A DNA stretch of 64,000 bases from Tillandsia leiboldiana (taxonomy: Eukaryota; Streptophyta; Magnoliopsida; Poales; Bromeliaceae): assembly GCA_029204045.2 (NCBI GenBank), contig CM055068.1, positions 31,509,587 to 31,573,586 of the forward strand. The letters run 5' to 3'. The notes under the pieces were generated by a model. It worked only from the letters and a program-made list of their open reading frames with translations. It ran no database searches and was not told the DNA's origin. Below, in pieces: positions 1-12,848 of this stretch. Numbering within the stretch: the first letter of the stretch is position 1; each line of letters opens with the position of its first letter. The position numbers were made by a program, and so were the translations under genes.

Positions 1-2004
1 ACCAATATAAACTATGTACCCTACACATGCATGCATCAGTCATAGAGGGGTGACATCCCCACAAGTGGACTTATACCTGCCACAGCATAAACATTGCCTT
101 AAACAATTACTGAAAATAAGCTCACCCACCTGAAGCGCTTAACCCAAGGCAAACCTGAAGTCGGTGAAGTGGGTAGACGCCCGCGGTCCAAAATCTGCCA
201 ACATAACACCCACGGTACAAGTCGCGCAAGCCTCGGCTTCAAACAGCTAAAAACACCCCTGGGCACAACAATAACGCTCAACATTACACTTTTATTCCAA
301 AATTAACCAAACATACACAATCTGAAAATCAGTCCCAAAGCCGCGCATATTTCACCTGCTGCAAGTGCCCAGAAAAATCCAATAAAAATACCACAGTAAT
401 CCTCGCGTCGATACCTTCGAAACGAGTACCTGCACGTCCAATTCCGAGCTTCCTACACTGAGAAACAATTCAGACAAGGGAACCACCCCGAATCAAACTA
501 CACTCAAAAACTGTAGCAACAATTACTGTTCACAGATAATCTTCACCTTCGAGAAATATTCAGAAAATTCAAGAAAATTTGGGCATATTCCTCGTGATGT
601 GTAGATGCAAATCGCCTCTTGAATCGCCCCAATCCGATGCCTGTGCGTGAAGATATCACCCAAACACCGCGCCGCTTGTCCCAGAACTCCGCCCCAGAAA
701 AAGGGGTTACAAGATGATCCGAAAGACCCATGAAAAGCTCGGAATGGGAAAAACCGGTAAACATGGGAAACATAGCCCTACCTGTCGTGAAGCCAACGGC
801 GCAAGAATCACTGAAAAAGGTGCTCGGGGTAAGCCGGGGGAGTCCTCGCACCAAAACGCGACGAAGAAGACCACAAACGAACGAGCGTCGCGCCCGCGCC
901 GTAAAAATAGAAACCTCGATAAGCGTGCCACCAAAAATCCCAAAACTTTGCAGAAAGATGCAGCCAAACACGAGGATCAACTTTGCTGAAGGCACCCCGG
1001 CGAGAAGAGGCTCGGAAATGGTGGAAAAAGGGAGAAGAAGAGAGCTCGGATCGCTATTTATAGGCAGCTGAAACAATTGGAAAATACCGGATATGTCCGG
1101 ATTTCCGCGGGCGCTGGGAATTTTCGGGCGCGCACTGTAGCAGCCCGAAATCCCCGCGCCCGAACACTGTAGCCGCCCGAATCCCTCCTGGGCCGCCACG
1201 TCGCCCGCCAAACAGCGGACAGCAACCCCAGCCGCTCCCCGCGCGACACGTCGCGCCCCCCAGACGCCGACACGTGTCCTCCCCAAGCGCGGGAATCCGC
1301 CCGACCGCGCCCACCGTGCGCCTGACGCCGCCGCCCTGCCACCTGCCGCGCACAGTAGACCCACCAATCGGAGAATGCCACGTGTCATGCCACTGCCTAG
1401 TGAACCCGTGTGCACGAAATCGTGTGGACCGAACCAATGCAAACCTGCCACGTGTCACCCCCGGTCCACCGTGCGCCCCGCACTCCCCCGTAGACCGCGC
1501 CCCGCGGACGGCCCACTCCCGAGCCGCCACGCGTCCCGCCCCCGGCGCACGCCTGCCGCGTGGACCCGGGCGGCCCGCGCCTCCGCCCGCCGCGCTGCCT
1601 GCGGCCGCTCCGCCGCTGCCGCCGCCGCGGGAAACACTGTTCCGGCGCGTGAACAGTGTCCAGAGCCCAAAATAACAAGTGGGTAGTCCGTTTTTAACCG
1701 TTTCGCTGCGCTGAATCCGAATTTGATGTCCATTTCGCCAAATTCCAACTCCAAAATTTGCCGAAGGCATCCGAAAAGGTAATCCTTGGTCCGAACTTCG
1801 CACTGAGTCCAATTTAAATATCCTTGGCGCGCGAAACCACTTTTGGAGCTCCGACGGAGTCCAATGATCACCCCCGTGATCCAAAAACACACTGAGCCCA
1901 ACACTAATGTCCAAATGGGGCACAAATCTCACCAACACGCCACATAGGCCTCCGGGAGCTGTAGATGATCCAGTAATCTCGTCGTGGGGATCCAGGTCCT
2001 CACA
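1..2004 (-). repeat. 3-prime LTR of E1 (partial, truncated by window edge)
   Basis: Matches 7476-9464 nearly base for base with scattered substitutions and small indels. It begins on the minus strand with TGTGAGGACC, directly after the purine tract. About half of the LTR is present. A GC-rich block at about 1080-1660 gives long spurious open frames on both strands. Confidence 0.88.
1054..1063 (-). promoter_or_regulatory. TATA box of E1 left LTR
   Basis: Reads CTATAAATAG on the minus strand, at the position equivalent to 8525-8533 in the other LTR. Transcription would run leftwards. Inferred from motif and position only. Confidence 0.5.
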
Positions 2005-2018
2005 TCCTCCCCCACTAA
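2005..2018 (-). promoter_or_regulatory. Polypurine tract of E1
   Basis: On the minus strand AGTGGGGGAGGA ends exactly where the LTR begins with TGTGAGG. The same arrangement is seen at 48627 in another element. It would prime plus-strand DNA synthesis. Confidence 0.8.
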
Positions 2019-3683
2019 GAAAAGTTTTCGTCCTCGAAACTAGCTCAAATCCCCCAAGGGTCCCACATACCACGGGTAGGTATTCATCAATAAAGCCTCC
2101 AGCTCCCGAAACATCACTCACTCCCCGTGATTACTTCCCAACAACAACAACAACAAGTACGGCATGGCCCGACATGCGATTCTCTCATCTCACGAGCCAG
2201 AAATCGCAACGGGCGTCCTTCGTACTCCAACAATCACAGATCTCAAAAGGGGCAAGTCGATCACGGGCGAGGGATCCAAAAGCAACACACTCCAGAGCTG
2301 AGACGTGAAACAACACAGAGGCCCCATCAAGAGCCGGGGGAAACAGAATAATCAACAGCGCAACACGCCCCAAACCACCTCCTGGTGTCTACTCAACCAG
2401 GATCACCCGAAGTATACCCACAAATTCATCCTATGAGGAAAAAGATCCAATAAGCTGGGGTCTTCACTCGGTTACTTCCGATCACAAATCACCCGAGTGG
2501 CCTACTCGACCACGAGCTACCCTCAAAAGGGATCCTCAAGAGGCACAATCTCAAGCCACGGTTGGACACTCAACAAGCCAACATAACTCCAACAGACCCC
2601 CGGGTCGAAAAGATGCCCTGACGGGGACCAAACCGTCAGTGAACGGGAGGGAAAACTGGCTCGAAAGGCGATCATAATGCGGAGGCTCAAACTCGCGGTC
2701 AAAAATCCCAAACCAGCAACAACGATCCGCGAAAATCCCACTCAAGATGCTGAGTAATCAGAACTGATAGCCAAGCAGGCATGGCCTACGCCCAGGTATA
2801 ACAATCCAAGCTGGAAATAAAGGACGTACCGAAAGGCTCAACTGTGGAATCCAAGCTGCCTGCAAAAACAGTGTTTCATCCTGCCACAGCACTCACAGGG
2901 TTGGACTAAAGAAGTGTGGACCGAAGATCCACCCACGGTAACTCTACCGCCACAATGGGAGGCATCACCAAAACACACAATTCCATCTCCCAACACAGGA
3001 AACACTAGCATTGGCGCTAATACCAGTCACATTATCCATTGGCCATGCTCTCTTGGCACCGCCAAGTCTAGAAGCTTCTCACCTCAAGAATGAAAGTTGG
3101 TCTCGGTCAACTTGAATAACATCCACTTGGTCAGGTTCCACCGCCGTCCCTACGGCTCGAACAAAGCGACCCAAGAAGGTATGCTTCTGCAGCTACAACT
3201 GTACCTCCCTAACTTGGCATACCGCTTCATCCACACGGGCATGGTAGCACATCCACAAAGTGCTCCTAGTACTCCAAGTCACTCTGGGAGTAAATCAAAA
3301 TATCCACGGAAAACACCACTCCCAGTCCGTCCAAGTACAACTGGGACCTACTATTCCTCAGATCTTGAAGTCCACAGGGCAATCGTCATTCCATTGGGCC
3401 TCACTAACAACTCAGAATGCCCCCACCGCGTCCGCAACGCCACCTAGGCGAAGTCCTCAGCTGTCTAACTCCAAGTGGGCACTCGGATCATACACCAACT
3501 GCCGGAGTACAACTCCATCAATAAGGTCCTAGATACCATAAAAGGACCCTCACATCCGTGTATCAACGATGTGGCATCACCACCGTATACCAACGGCGTG
3601 GCACTAGGTCAAACAGACCCCCCGATCCATCGGCCCCTGCAGCAGTGCCATCGGGTCTCTCTCAGCCCTACCGGTGATATCCA
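2019..3683 (-). other. E1 internal tail, non-coding
   Basis: No convincing ORF. The first 300 bases are clearly homologous to 48642-48950, including a CAA-rich stretch and the FEDE-like end of an ancient pol frame. It also holds two units of the 27-bp motif that is amplified at 49371-49785. This is where RT-integrase would lie in a complete element; here it is short and unrecognisable. Confidence 0.6.
3547..3605. repeat. Two units of a 27-bp motif
   Basis: Two degenerate units reading CCGTGTATCAACGATG and ACCGTATACCAACGGC, each spaced by GTGGCATCA-like sequence. They are the unexpanded relatives of the array of about 15 units at 49371-49785. Confidence 0.65.
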
Positions 3684-5160
3684 ATGAGGTGCTGTCCAGG
3701 GTGGTGCGGTCCCTCGAACCACATCAAACACAATCTCTATCTCCCTAACCGGCGGCATTACCAACAACTAAGGTGAATCCACACACGGGATCTCGCGGGT
3801 AACAGAGATATCCCTGAGTCCCGGTGCCGCCGTAAGCACCTCTCATCCGGTCGCTAAAACCGGAGTGCTCTAACAACCTCCACGAGCAAGCCTCCAATTG
3901 CCCGCCTTGCCGAAGATCAAAGTCCTCTCTTGCCGCAGTCAAACATCCTGTGGCATAGTGCCCAACCATCTCAAGCATAAGGTCAAAACACCTAATTGCT
4001 AAAATTTCCAATAATTCTGCCGGCATCTCGCGGTCTCGGCCGCACTGGACATGATCCAAAAGCCTCCTCCACGTGCACAACAACAACAGGAACCTGTACC
4101 TCTGGTGCACGTGGTAACTAATCTGCCTCTAACCCATGTAAGAGTGGATCATGCTCTAACTCCGACTACCGTGGTGAAATCCCACCTGCGACACTCAATC
4201 CACTACCGTGGCGCCCTCCAACCGGGCGGCACAGATTCATCCGCTCAAAGCAAGTGGTTGTCGCTCAATCTGCCTGAAAATCAGGGCTATCACAAGGAAG
4301 CACGACCTCTGTCTCTGATCACATTGAGGCGACGAATAAGGTCCTCCACAGATAACAAATCCACGCTTCCGCTGCGCCACTCAAATAAAACACTGATGTC
4401 GCCTTCGGGGTCCACCCGACCTCTGACATCTCGGGAATTCGTCATCCAAGAAAAGAAAATTGGTCATGCCCCTGCCGGCCGATCTGTCCTCCATCATCCG
4501 GCGCCAAGCGCCCAAATCCAGAACTCACCTCCTGGCGGCAGATCCCTATCCAAAGGAACTGCAATGCCGCGCTCCATACACGGTGCCTGCTCCCGCGAGG
4601 CGTCTAAATCCACAATGAAGGGACTGAATAACAGGAAGGTATCCTGGCGCAATCCACTCCCAATCTTATATCCTATGCGCCTCGTCCCTCGAATCCGGAG
4701 CGCACGGTTCAACAACTGCATACACTCTCTAGCACAAGGAGGCTCTCAATTAATTACTCCATCACCACCGGCCGCGACTCTGCCTTCAAAGGCTCCAAAC
4801 TCAATCTTACGAGTCGGGGTGGTTCATCTGCCAAACATGGCTCCATAGGTCGACCATGCCCCACGGCTCACCAGCCGTCAACCATCCACCCTGCCTCGGT
4901 GCCTCGACACTAAACCTTGGCACAGAGGGGGCTACTCAGTGCTCCGGCAACTGTGTCATCAAGACCAGCTGCTCCCTCAGCCGCTGACAAGCCTCCGACA
5001 ATCCTGTCATCTGGGTCCGGGGTTTTCTGACCTCAATCCGGGTATCCGGCCCCAGAACCAACTGCTCAAGCTCAACTGCCATGACAGGATGCACACGGGT
5101 CAAAACCCAGCGTCGGGGAGACACCGCTCGCCACGACGAAACAACAAAACAACACACAAC
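3684..5160 (-). pseudogene. Degenerate gypsy gag-protease and RT linker of E1
   Basis: Minus-strand frames near 3684-3860 resemble the linker LPPEREVEFVIDVVPGTAP seen intact at 18214-18300, with stops and frameshifts. The stretch to about 4110 recalls the HVEEHC...CPVQ part of gypsy protease. Upstream, to about 5160, the composition suits gag but no zinc knuckle or protease DTG can be read. No single frame is open across it, so it cannot encode a working protein. Confidence 0.5.
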
Positions 5161-5394
5161 AACACTCGACCCAATCCAGCGAAAGTCTAAAGCATGTCAC
5201 CCATTCCACAGCATTATGTTGTCTGCAGCCAACATAATTACTTAGGAGAATAAACATGCCAATCACTCCTCCCGTCCCTTGGGAGAGGTATAAAACTCAA
5301 TCAGGACTCTCGCAAAATCACGACTCTCACAAAGTCAACCAAGGGTCAAACCATAAGCCTAGGGTTTCTATGTCCACCATGACCTACAACCTAG

Positions 5395-5406
5395 GCTCTG
5401 ATACCA
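5395..5406 (-). promoter_or_regulatory. Primer binding site (tRNA-iMet) of E1
   Basis: Reads TGGTATCAGAGC on the minus strand, eight bases inside the end of the 5-prime LTR. This matches the 3-prime end of plant initiator methionine tRNA and fixes the right LTR as the 5-prime one. Confidence 0.9.
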
Positions 5407-6560
5407 CTCTAATCTGTCACGCCCCAGGGTCGAAACTGCGACCCGGGCCCGCCAACAGATCCGCCACCTATGCCAACCTGCATAGGCGAAGCGTCCTACC
5501 TGCAAGAAAAGTGCTACAACTAAACAGATATCAGAGCTATAATAAGAATCTGCTGTAACTAAAATCAATCACTGTACAACTGAAAATAAACAACACTGTC
5601 TGCCTCCCAAAATAATAATAATAATAAATCCTCAAGTACAAGCTCTAAACCCAACTGGGAGGTAACTCCAATAATATACAACAGTGTACAGTCTCTCGAT
5701 ACAAAATATCCTCACTACAAAGTCTCTCAAGTAGGAAAAAGAAACAACTAATCTACTGCTGATCTCCTCTGAAGGGTACCGCTACTCTCCAACGCCGGGT
5801 AGGGATCTAGCTCGCGACTCCCTCGCCACGATCAACAACCGCAGAGTCGGCCACCACCTGCTAAGACTCTGCACAACCAAAGAGAGGAGAGAAAAAGGGG
5901 GGAGAAAACCCCCAAAGGGTGTGAGAACTACACCAAAAAGGGAGTTCTCAGTGGGTACCACCGCCAGACCCGACGTGTCTGCCGACCAAGTCCTCAAGAG
6001 ACAAAAATGACCCAAGTCATAAGACTGAAATGGGTAGGCTGGAGACTCTCAACAGCTACCCTGCTCCTAACTAAGACAAAAGGGGAGACCCCAAACAGGG
6101 GTATGCAACCACTAGCACATAAAGTGCACCAACGACCCAATCGAACTGTCTGCCACATCTGGTCCAGTCAAACCTGCATCCACCTACAACCACCTCCCAA
6201 AGACGGGCAGGAATTACGTAGGGTGTCCAAACGGACTAGCTTGCTATCGAGTAGAGGATCATGCAGGCTATGGTCAAAATCCACGCTCTCTCTCTCAGAA
6301 CGGATAGAATCAAGATGCTCAACCTCTCACACAGCGGTCAAAGTACTCGCAACATCACGGGACCACCATCCACCCAGACGGCTCACAACAATACTATCAC
6401 TGACCTAAACTCAACTACCAGTCTATCCTCGGCCCCCCAGCGCACGAGTGTAACAATGAAAGTATTGACCGAAATAAACTCAATCGAATGAACTGGTGTA
6501 AAACCCGGTACTGCCTGCTCTGTCACCAATCTCTCGAACTCAGTATATCCACTGTCCAAA

Positions 6561-6644
6561 TGACCGGAACCCAACACGGTCTGACCGGCACCCGACACGG
6601 TCTGACCGGAACCCAACACGGTCTGACCGGAACCCAACACGGTC
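6561..6644. repeat. 21-bp tandem repeat, 4 copies
   Basis: Four units of tgaccggaacccaacacggtc, the second with two changes. Each unit can fold as GACCG...CGGTC. Lies within the E1 5-prime LTR. Confidence 0.9.
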
Positions 6645-8524
6645 TGAAGCCTACTCCGCGAGCGGCACTCGAGGGAGCTACCCACACGGAGTAAAGCATC
6701 TCTGTCATCAACATCAAACAATATCTCGAAACAGCAGGGCTCGATCATCAATCAGATCAAAGTGGGAAAACTCAACCACCAGGAAAGACCCGACCTCAAT
6801 CGGATGCAACTAAACGATAAGTGGGAAACTCCATCCACTAGGGAAAACCGACACCCCAATCTGGTGCATAGAGAAACATCCGGTCAACCGCCCAATATCC
6901 GCGGTTGCCGCAAAGCCCCGCAACTAAACCAACCTGTCCCAGACACGAAGTCCCGACTACACTACCCAGACCCCCTGCTCGAACCCTGAGCAACACTGAC
7001 CACCCTGACTAACAAGAAGGAGAAAGGAAAAGCATGGTTTCTCCTAAGTCAAGTTCCAATAAGTAGTGCAGCAGTAAAAGATGGCCTAACTACATGACCC
7101 TACAAGCATGCAAATGTCCTCAAGGAAATAAAGGGGGTAAAGCATAATAATAGTTCCTTTAGGAATAAGCAACATGCCGGAATCTCAAAACTAAAACTGT
7201 CCACAACTCAGGGTTCATTAATAGAATGATCAGAATAACTCCTCAGAGTACAAATCCGCACATAGCTACGAAATCCTGTCCCAAATCATAATCCAACCAC
7301 AAGAAAGGCTATGTGCTAACATGGCATGTTATAGAATCTCATAGGGTAACATTATCCTAGGTAAGCTTACACTAGTCATCATATAGATGTCCAAGTCATG
7401 CAAATCCTCAGTATACCTCATAAATACTATTCTTGCAATCATTTATACCGATATCAATAACAAGCTTACCTACTTACCAATATAAACTATGTACCCTACA
7501 CATGCATGCAATCAGTCATAGAGGGGTGACATCCCCACAAGTGGACTTATACCTGCCACAGCATAAACATTGCCTTAAACAATTACTGAAAATAAGCTCA
7601 CCCACCTGAAGCGCTTAACCCAAGGCAAACCTGAAGTCGGTGAAGTGGGTAGACGCCCGCGGTCCAAAATCTGCCAACATAACACCCACGGTACAAGTCG
7701 CGCAAGCCTCGGCTTCAACAGCTAAAAACACCCTGGCACAACAATAACGCTCAACATTACACTTTTATTCCAAAATTAACCAAACATACACAATCTGAAA
7801 ATCAGTCCCAAAGCCGCGCATATTTCACCTGCTGCAAGTGCCCAGAAAAATCCAATAAAAATACCACAGTAATCCTCGCGTCGATACCTTCGAAACGAGT
7901 ACCTGCACGTCCAATTCCGAGCTTCCTACACTGAGAAACAATTCGGACAAGGGAACCACCCCGAATCAAACTACACTCAAAAACTGTAGCAACAATTACT
8001 GTTCACAGATAATCTTCACCTTCGAGAAATATTCAGAAAATTCCAAGAAAATTTGGGCATATTCCTCGTGATGTGTAGATGCAAATCGCCTCTTGAATCG
8101 CCCCAATCCGATGCCTGTGCGCGAAGATATCGCCAAAATACCGCACCGCTGTCCCAAAACTCCGCCCAGAAAAAGGGGTTACAAGATGATCCGAAAGACC
8201 CATGAAAAGCTCGGAATGGGAAAAACCAGTAAACATGGGAAACATAGCCCTACCTGTCGTGAAGCCAACGGCGCAAGAATCACCGAAAAAGGTGCTCGGG
8301 GTAGGCCGGGAGGGTCCTCGCACCAAAACGCGACGAAGAAGACCACAAACGAACGAGCGTCGCGCCGCGCCGTAAAAATAGAAACCTCGATAAGCGTGCC
8401 ACCAAAAATCCCAAAACTTTGCAGAAAGATGCATCCAAACTCGGGGATCATCTTTGTTGAAGACACCCAGGCGAGATGAGGCTGGAAATGGCGGAAAAAG
8501 GGAGAAGAAGGGAGCTCGGATCGC

Positions 8525-8533
8525 CTTTTATAG
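8525..8533 (-). promoter_or_regulatory. TATA box of E1 right LTR
   Basis: CTATAAAAG on the minus strand, in the LTR position matching 1054-1063. It would drive the leftward genomic transcript through the internal region. Confidence 0.5.
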
Positions 8534-9464
8534 GCAGCAGAAACAATTGGAAAATACCGAATAAGTCCCCGTTTCCGGGCGCTGGGAGTTTTCGGGCGCG
8601 CACTGTAGCAGCCCGAAACCCCCCGCGCCCGAACACTGTAGCCGCCCGAATCCCATCCAGGCCTCCACGTCGCCCGCCAAACAGGCGACAGCCGCCCCAG
8701 CCGTACCCGTCGCGCCGCGTGGCCACCCGCGGACGACGACACGTGTCCTCCCCAAGCGCGGGAATCCGCCCGACCGCGCCACGTGCGCCTGACGCCGCCG
8801 CCTGCCACCCTGCCGCGCACAGTAGCCCCACCAATCGGAGAACGCCACGTGTCAGGCCACTGCCTAGTGAACCCGGTGCACGAAATCCTGTGGACCGAAC
8901 CAATGCAAACCTGCCACGTGTCCACCCCGGTCCACCGTGCGCCCCGCACTCCCCGTAGACCGCGCCCCGCGGACCGGCCCACTCCCGAGCCGCCACGCGT
9001 CCCGCCCCCGGTGCACGCCTGCCGCGTGGACCGGGCGGCCCGCGCCTCCGTCCGCCGCGCTGCCGGCGGCCGCTCCGCCGCTGCCGCCGCCGCCGGGAAC
9101 ACTGTTCCGGCGTGAACAGTACCGAGCTCAAAAATGACAAGTGGGTAGTCCGTTTTAACCGTTTTCGCGCGCTGAATCCGAATCCGAAGTCCGATTTGCC
9201 AAATTCCAACTCCAAAATTTGCCGAAGGCATCCGGAAAGGTAATCCTTGGTCCAAACTTCGCACTGAGTCCAATTTAAATATCCTTGGCGCGCGAAACCA
9301 CTTAACGATCCGACGGAGTCCAATGATCACCCACGTGATCCATTAAACACACTGAGCCCAACACTAATGTCCAATTGGGGCACAAATACCACCAACACGC
9401 CACATAGGCCTCCGGGAGCTGTAGATGATCCAGTAATCTCGACGTGGGGATCCAGGTCCTCACA

Positions 9465-11540
9465 AACACCCGCTATCCAGATACCAAGACGAGCTATCAT
9501 ATGCATGCAAGGAAATATTGGAAACAAGACAAGGGAAAATTTCACCTTTGCGCACCCAAACCTTTTGGAATGCGTCTGTAATGGTCGTGAAGTTTTGTGC
9601 CTAGGTGAAAGCGTCTTGTTAAAACGATTGTTGCTCCTTGATGAAGTCGTCTTGCGCGGTGAACTACCAAGTCTCTTTTCATTTGAAAAGTTTTGCTTTG
9701 ATTTCCGGAAAGGAGCCTTTTTGGTAGTTGATGCAAGAGGTGCTTGAGATGAGCGTTCGACTCCCGTCTTGCAATATCTTCTTATGTGCCCTGAAACACC
9801 ACAACGAAAACATACCTTAGATCTTGACGATCCCAAAGAGGATGAAGTAGGTTTGTTGTCGTTGTTTGTCTTGAATTCCGGTGTCGGAGGAGGAGATACC
9901 GACTGAGGCACAAAAACTGTCTCACTCGAACTTGGACTGTTTCCAGTTTGAGTGTATCCGAGGCCGAACCTATTTGATTGACCAAGACCAAGAAGTCTAT
10001 CCAACTTACTCCTTCCTGAAGAGAATCGCTGTAAGTCATTCTTGAGTTGGAAAATGGTCTTTGTCATTTCCAGGTTATCCTGTCGAGCCTCGTTGTAGAG
10101 CTTTGAAAAGTGATTCGCGTTATCCACCAGATTTGTATGTTCCTTTTCAAGTTGCTCATTGGACTCTTGAAGGGAAGCATTTCTTTTATCAGGTTTTCCC
10201 TTTCCACTTCAAGAGCGTTTGAGAGAGAAGTCGCTCTTTTGCTTCTTCTTCGAGATCATGCAATCTCCCTCTCAAACTCTTGTTTTGCTTAGCCACTTTC
10301 TTTGAGTCCCTCAAAAGTCTGTGGTAGGCTAGAGCAAACTCTTCACCTTCCGAATCATCCGATTCATTGTCCGTTGCATTCTTTTCAACAGTGGAGTTGG
10401 ACAATGATTCAGATGTACTTGCCATAAAGCACATGAATGGTGAAGATGTGGACGCGTGGAATGCCGTGGAGCTCTTTTCTTCATCACTTGAAGACGACTC
10501 ATTTGACGTTGAGTTGTCATCCCAAGTGACGACTTGCATCGCCTTCTTCTTTGCCGGATACTTGTTAGGACACTCCGTTGCAATGTGGCCGTAGCCTCGA
10601 CATTTGAAGCATTGCAGTTGTCCTTCTGAACTTTTCTTATCCTTTGAGAAGTTCTCCTGCTTTCTTGACTTGTAACTTGGAGTACCCTTGCCTTTGTTCC
10701 ACTTTCCGAAGGATGGAGATTTGCTTGAATTACCCCTTCGAAAGTTGCGGCGAAAATTCCTTGTCAAGAGAGCGAGCTGCTTCTCAAATTCCTCCATAGA
10801 AAGGTTCTCGTCATCGTCCGAGGAGGATGTATCCGCGTCTTCTTCCTTAGTTGTTTTCAACGCATAACCTGAAGACTTAGAAGTGGATGCTTTTCCAGAA
10901 GAATTGTTAGTATTAAAAGTCATTTCATAAGTTTGTAATGAACCAACTAATTCTTCTACACGTATTTCGTCCGGGTGTTTAATAGTTTCAATGGCAGTAA
11001 CCTTTGGGCGAAATCGTTCAGGAAGAGTTCTTAAGATTTTTCTTACAATCTTAAATTCTGGAATCTTCTCTCCCAGATTAGCACATGAGTTTACGATGTC
11101 TTGCAATCGTGTATAGTAGTCCGTGAAAGATTCATTTTCTGCCATCAAGATAGAGTCAAACTTGCTCGTAAGCATTGCAGTTTCTGAATCTTCACGAGGT
11201 TAGTTCCCTCATGTGTAACCTGGAGAACATCCCAGATTTCTTTCGCAGTCTCACATGCCGAGACGCGAGAGAATTCAGTTTGAGATAAGGCATTAAAAAT
11301 AGCATTAATTCCCTTGCCATTGTAAGAAGATAACTCAAACTCTTCCTTGGTCCATTTCGACCTAGGTTTTAAGGTGTGAACATCAGAGATAAGTTCAGTT
11401 GGATTAGTCCATCCTGATTCAATTGAATGCCACACCCTTTCGTCGATGGAAGATAAAAAGGCTTTCATCCGTACTTTCCAGTACGCATAATTTGTTCCAT
11501 CAAAGAAAGGGGGTCGATTGATGTTTCCACCTTCAACCAT
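9465..11540 (-). pseudogene. gag: Sirevirus gag and start of protease, frameshifted
   Basis: Three overlapping frames (11540-11145, 11175-10189, 10127-9327) are together collinear with the 673-residue gag at 52529-54550. The start MVEGGNINRPPFFDGTNYAYW is followed by the copia gag domain, then two CCHC knuckles, CFKCRGYGHIATEC and CFRCGVSGHIRRYC. Frame breaks lie near 11160, 10150 and 9560. In the last frame the sequence reads through KGEIFPCL into SSWYLDSG, the aspartic protease start, where E1 interrupts it. This junction shows what the family looks like where copy C is deleted. The gene cannot make a full product. Confidence 0.85.
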
Positions 11541-11559
11541 TGTTCACAACCCTATTCCC

Positions 11560-11571
11560 GCTCTGATACCA
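11560..11571 (-). promoter_or_regulatory. Primer binding site (tRNA-iMet) of copia copy A
   Basis: TGGTATCAGAGC on the minus strand, two bases inside the LTR end, as in copy C. Confidence 0.9.
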
Positions 11572-11867
11572 CTTGTTGGGTCGTATATAATACGGATCTA
11601 AATAGGGGAAGAAACACCTAGAGGGGGGTGAATAGGTGTAAACGTATAAACACTCCAAAAATCGTTGCGATAAAAACCCAATGCGGAAAATAAAATAACA
11701 CGCAAGATTTTTACGTGGAAAACTCCATCACCGGAGTAAAAAACCACGGGACCGATAACACGGCAGAAATCCACTAGAATTAAAACACGTACAAGGTGAT
11801 TTACCGTACACACTTACGACTCAACCTTTTCCATACGCTCCTAGAGGATCTTCTCCGCTCGCTCCGA

Positions 11868-12057
11868 CGCTTCTCGAATCCACGATCTGCGCCCAACGCC
11901 GAATCCACGGCGTCCAACGTCGAATCCACGACGTCCGACCGAATCCACGGTCTTCACCCAATAGCACCGTTCGAATCCACGAACGTGCCTCGCTCCGAAT
12001 CCACGAGAGCGATTGAACCTTGAATCCACAAGGACACGCGAATCCACGCGCCGATTT
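11868..12057 (-). repeat. Mini-hairpin array, 8 units, copy A
   Basis: On the minus strand eight copies of GTGGATTC, each flanked by complementary bases such as ACGCCG/CGGCGT, GACCG/CGGTC, CCTTG/CAAGG and GTTCG/CGAAC around a TGGATT loop. Same order as in copy C. Confidence 0.88.
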
Positions 12058-12389
12058 TGGGGTAAATCGTTGTTTTTGGGTGGTGATGATCCGCCGAATA
12101 CTTAGATCAAAGATAGATCGGAAATACCATCTAAGTATTCATTAGTTTGATTCAACTCAAGATGTGAGTATGAAAACCTAGAATCAAACTAATCAATATA
12201 GATGAAGAAACATAGAGTATTCTCTAATGATTTCCTTTCTTCTCTATATGTGGATCTATAGCCGTATAAGATGATATATGAAAATGACGGCTATGTGGAT
12301 TCACCCTAGAAAAGGAGTCATAGGGTGTATTTATAGGTTAGAAACCCTAGGAAGGAGATAAGAATCAAAAACCTGCCATTTCTGGATTT

Positions 12390-12630
12390 TACGGACGGCG
12401 ATCCGGATCGTGATAACTAGGATCCGGATCGTCATAACGAAACAGCCAATTCCAGAAAAACGAAGGTTCGGGATCCGGATCATGTGACTACGATCCGGAT
12501 CGTTCATACAGTTCACCAAACATCAACGTTCGGGATCCGGATCAAGAGACTACGATCCGGATTGCGACGATGTATGAACGAACCACCTTCGGGATCCGGA
12601 TCGAACAACCTGATCCGGATCCTGAACATG
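12390..12630. repeat. GATCCGGATC palindrome array, copy A LTR
   Basis: About eight GATCCGGATC or one-base variants at roughly 20-40 bp spacing upstream of the LTR TATA box (CTATAAATAC on the minus strand near 12330). Confidence 0.88.
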
Positions 12631-12848
12631 TCCCAAGTCCAGTTTTTGATTTTTATGCAATGAAAGATTCTTCCAAGTGTTTCTACACTACAAGAAGTAT
12701 TCGGATCACACAAATTCTTTAGTTAAACATACCTGATCCTTTTGAATTCTTCTTTCTTGAGATTGAGTTAAATGATCCAACTTTCTTCACCTTCAATCTT
12801 CAAGACTTGAGACTTTCACGAAACTACGCCAACTCAAATTCCGTAACA

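Larger units (their letters stand above)
1..9464 (-). mobile_element. Non-autonomous Ty3/gypsy LTR element with 4 kb LTRs (E1)
   Basis: Two copies of a long LTR in minus orientation flank a 3.4 kb internal region. The 3-prime LTR lies on the left and runs off the window; the 5-prime LTR lies on the right. A tRNA-iMet primer site adjoins the right LTR and a purine tract adjoins the left one, which fixes the orientation. The internal part holds only degenerate gag, protease and the protease-RT linker, with no RT, RNase H or integrase, so it resembles TR-GAG type non-autonomous elements. The codons before the purine tract read FEDE-like, as in Tekay/Del chromoviruses, and the LTR length also suits that lineage (inference). 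It sits inside the protease start of a copia element at 9465. The TSD cannot be checked because the left end is outside. Confidence 0.85.
5415..9464 (-). repeat. 5-prime LTR of E1, 4.05 kb
   Basis: On the minus strand it starts TGTGAGGACC and ends GGGCGTGACA, i.e. TG...CA. It is longer than the internal region. Its terminal TGTCACGCCCC (plus strand) recurs at 14607, 20537, 23984, 40473 and 43740, so all these LTRs share the same 3-prime end. It contains a 21-bp tandem array and a TATA box. The right flank lies in copia protease sequence. Confidence 0.88.
9465..12848 (-). mobile_element. Truncated Ty1/copia Sirevirus (copy A)
   Basis: A minus-strand copy of the element that is complete at 51147-61932. 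It retains the 5-prime LTR, the primer site, gag and the first codons of protease, then stops at the E1 LTR. The rest of pol and the 3-prime LTR lie beyond E1, outside the window. It is inserted in a gypsy LTR (right flank ACTCA). Confidence 0.9.
11574..12848 (-). repeat. 5-prime LTR of copia copy A
   Basis: TGTTACGGAATTTGAG ... CCCAACA on the minus strand, 1275 bp. It is homologous along its length to the 1349-bp LTRs of copy C but carries indels, including loss of part of the GATCCGGATC array. Both repeat arrays of the family are present. Confidence 0.92.

Noticed and set aside
1054..2121. Minus-strand open frame of 355 codons, and its counterpart at 8179-9330
   Set aside because: They cross LTR promoter and LTR start, and the two LTR copies do not keep the same frame.
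5395..5406. tRNA genes suggested by TGGTATCAGAGC
   Set aside because: These are primer sites next to LTRs; no cloverleaf around them.
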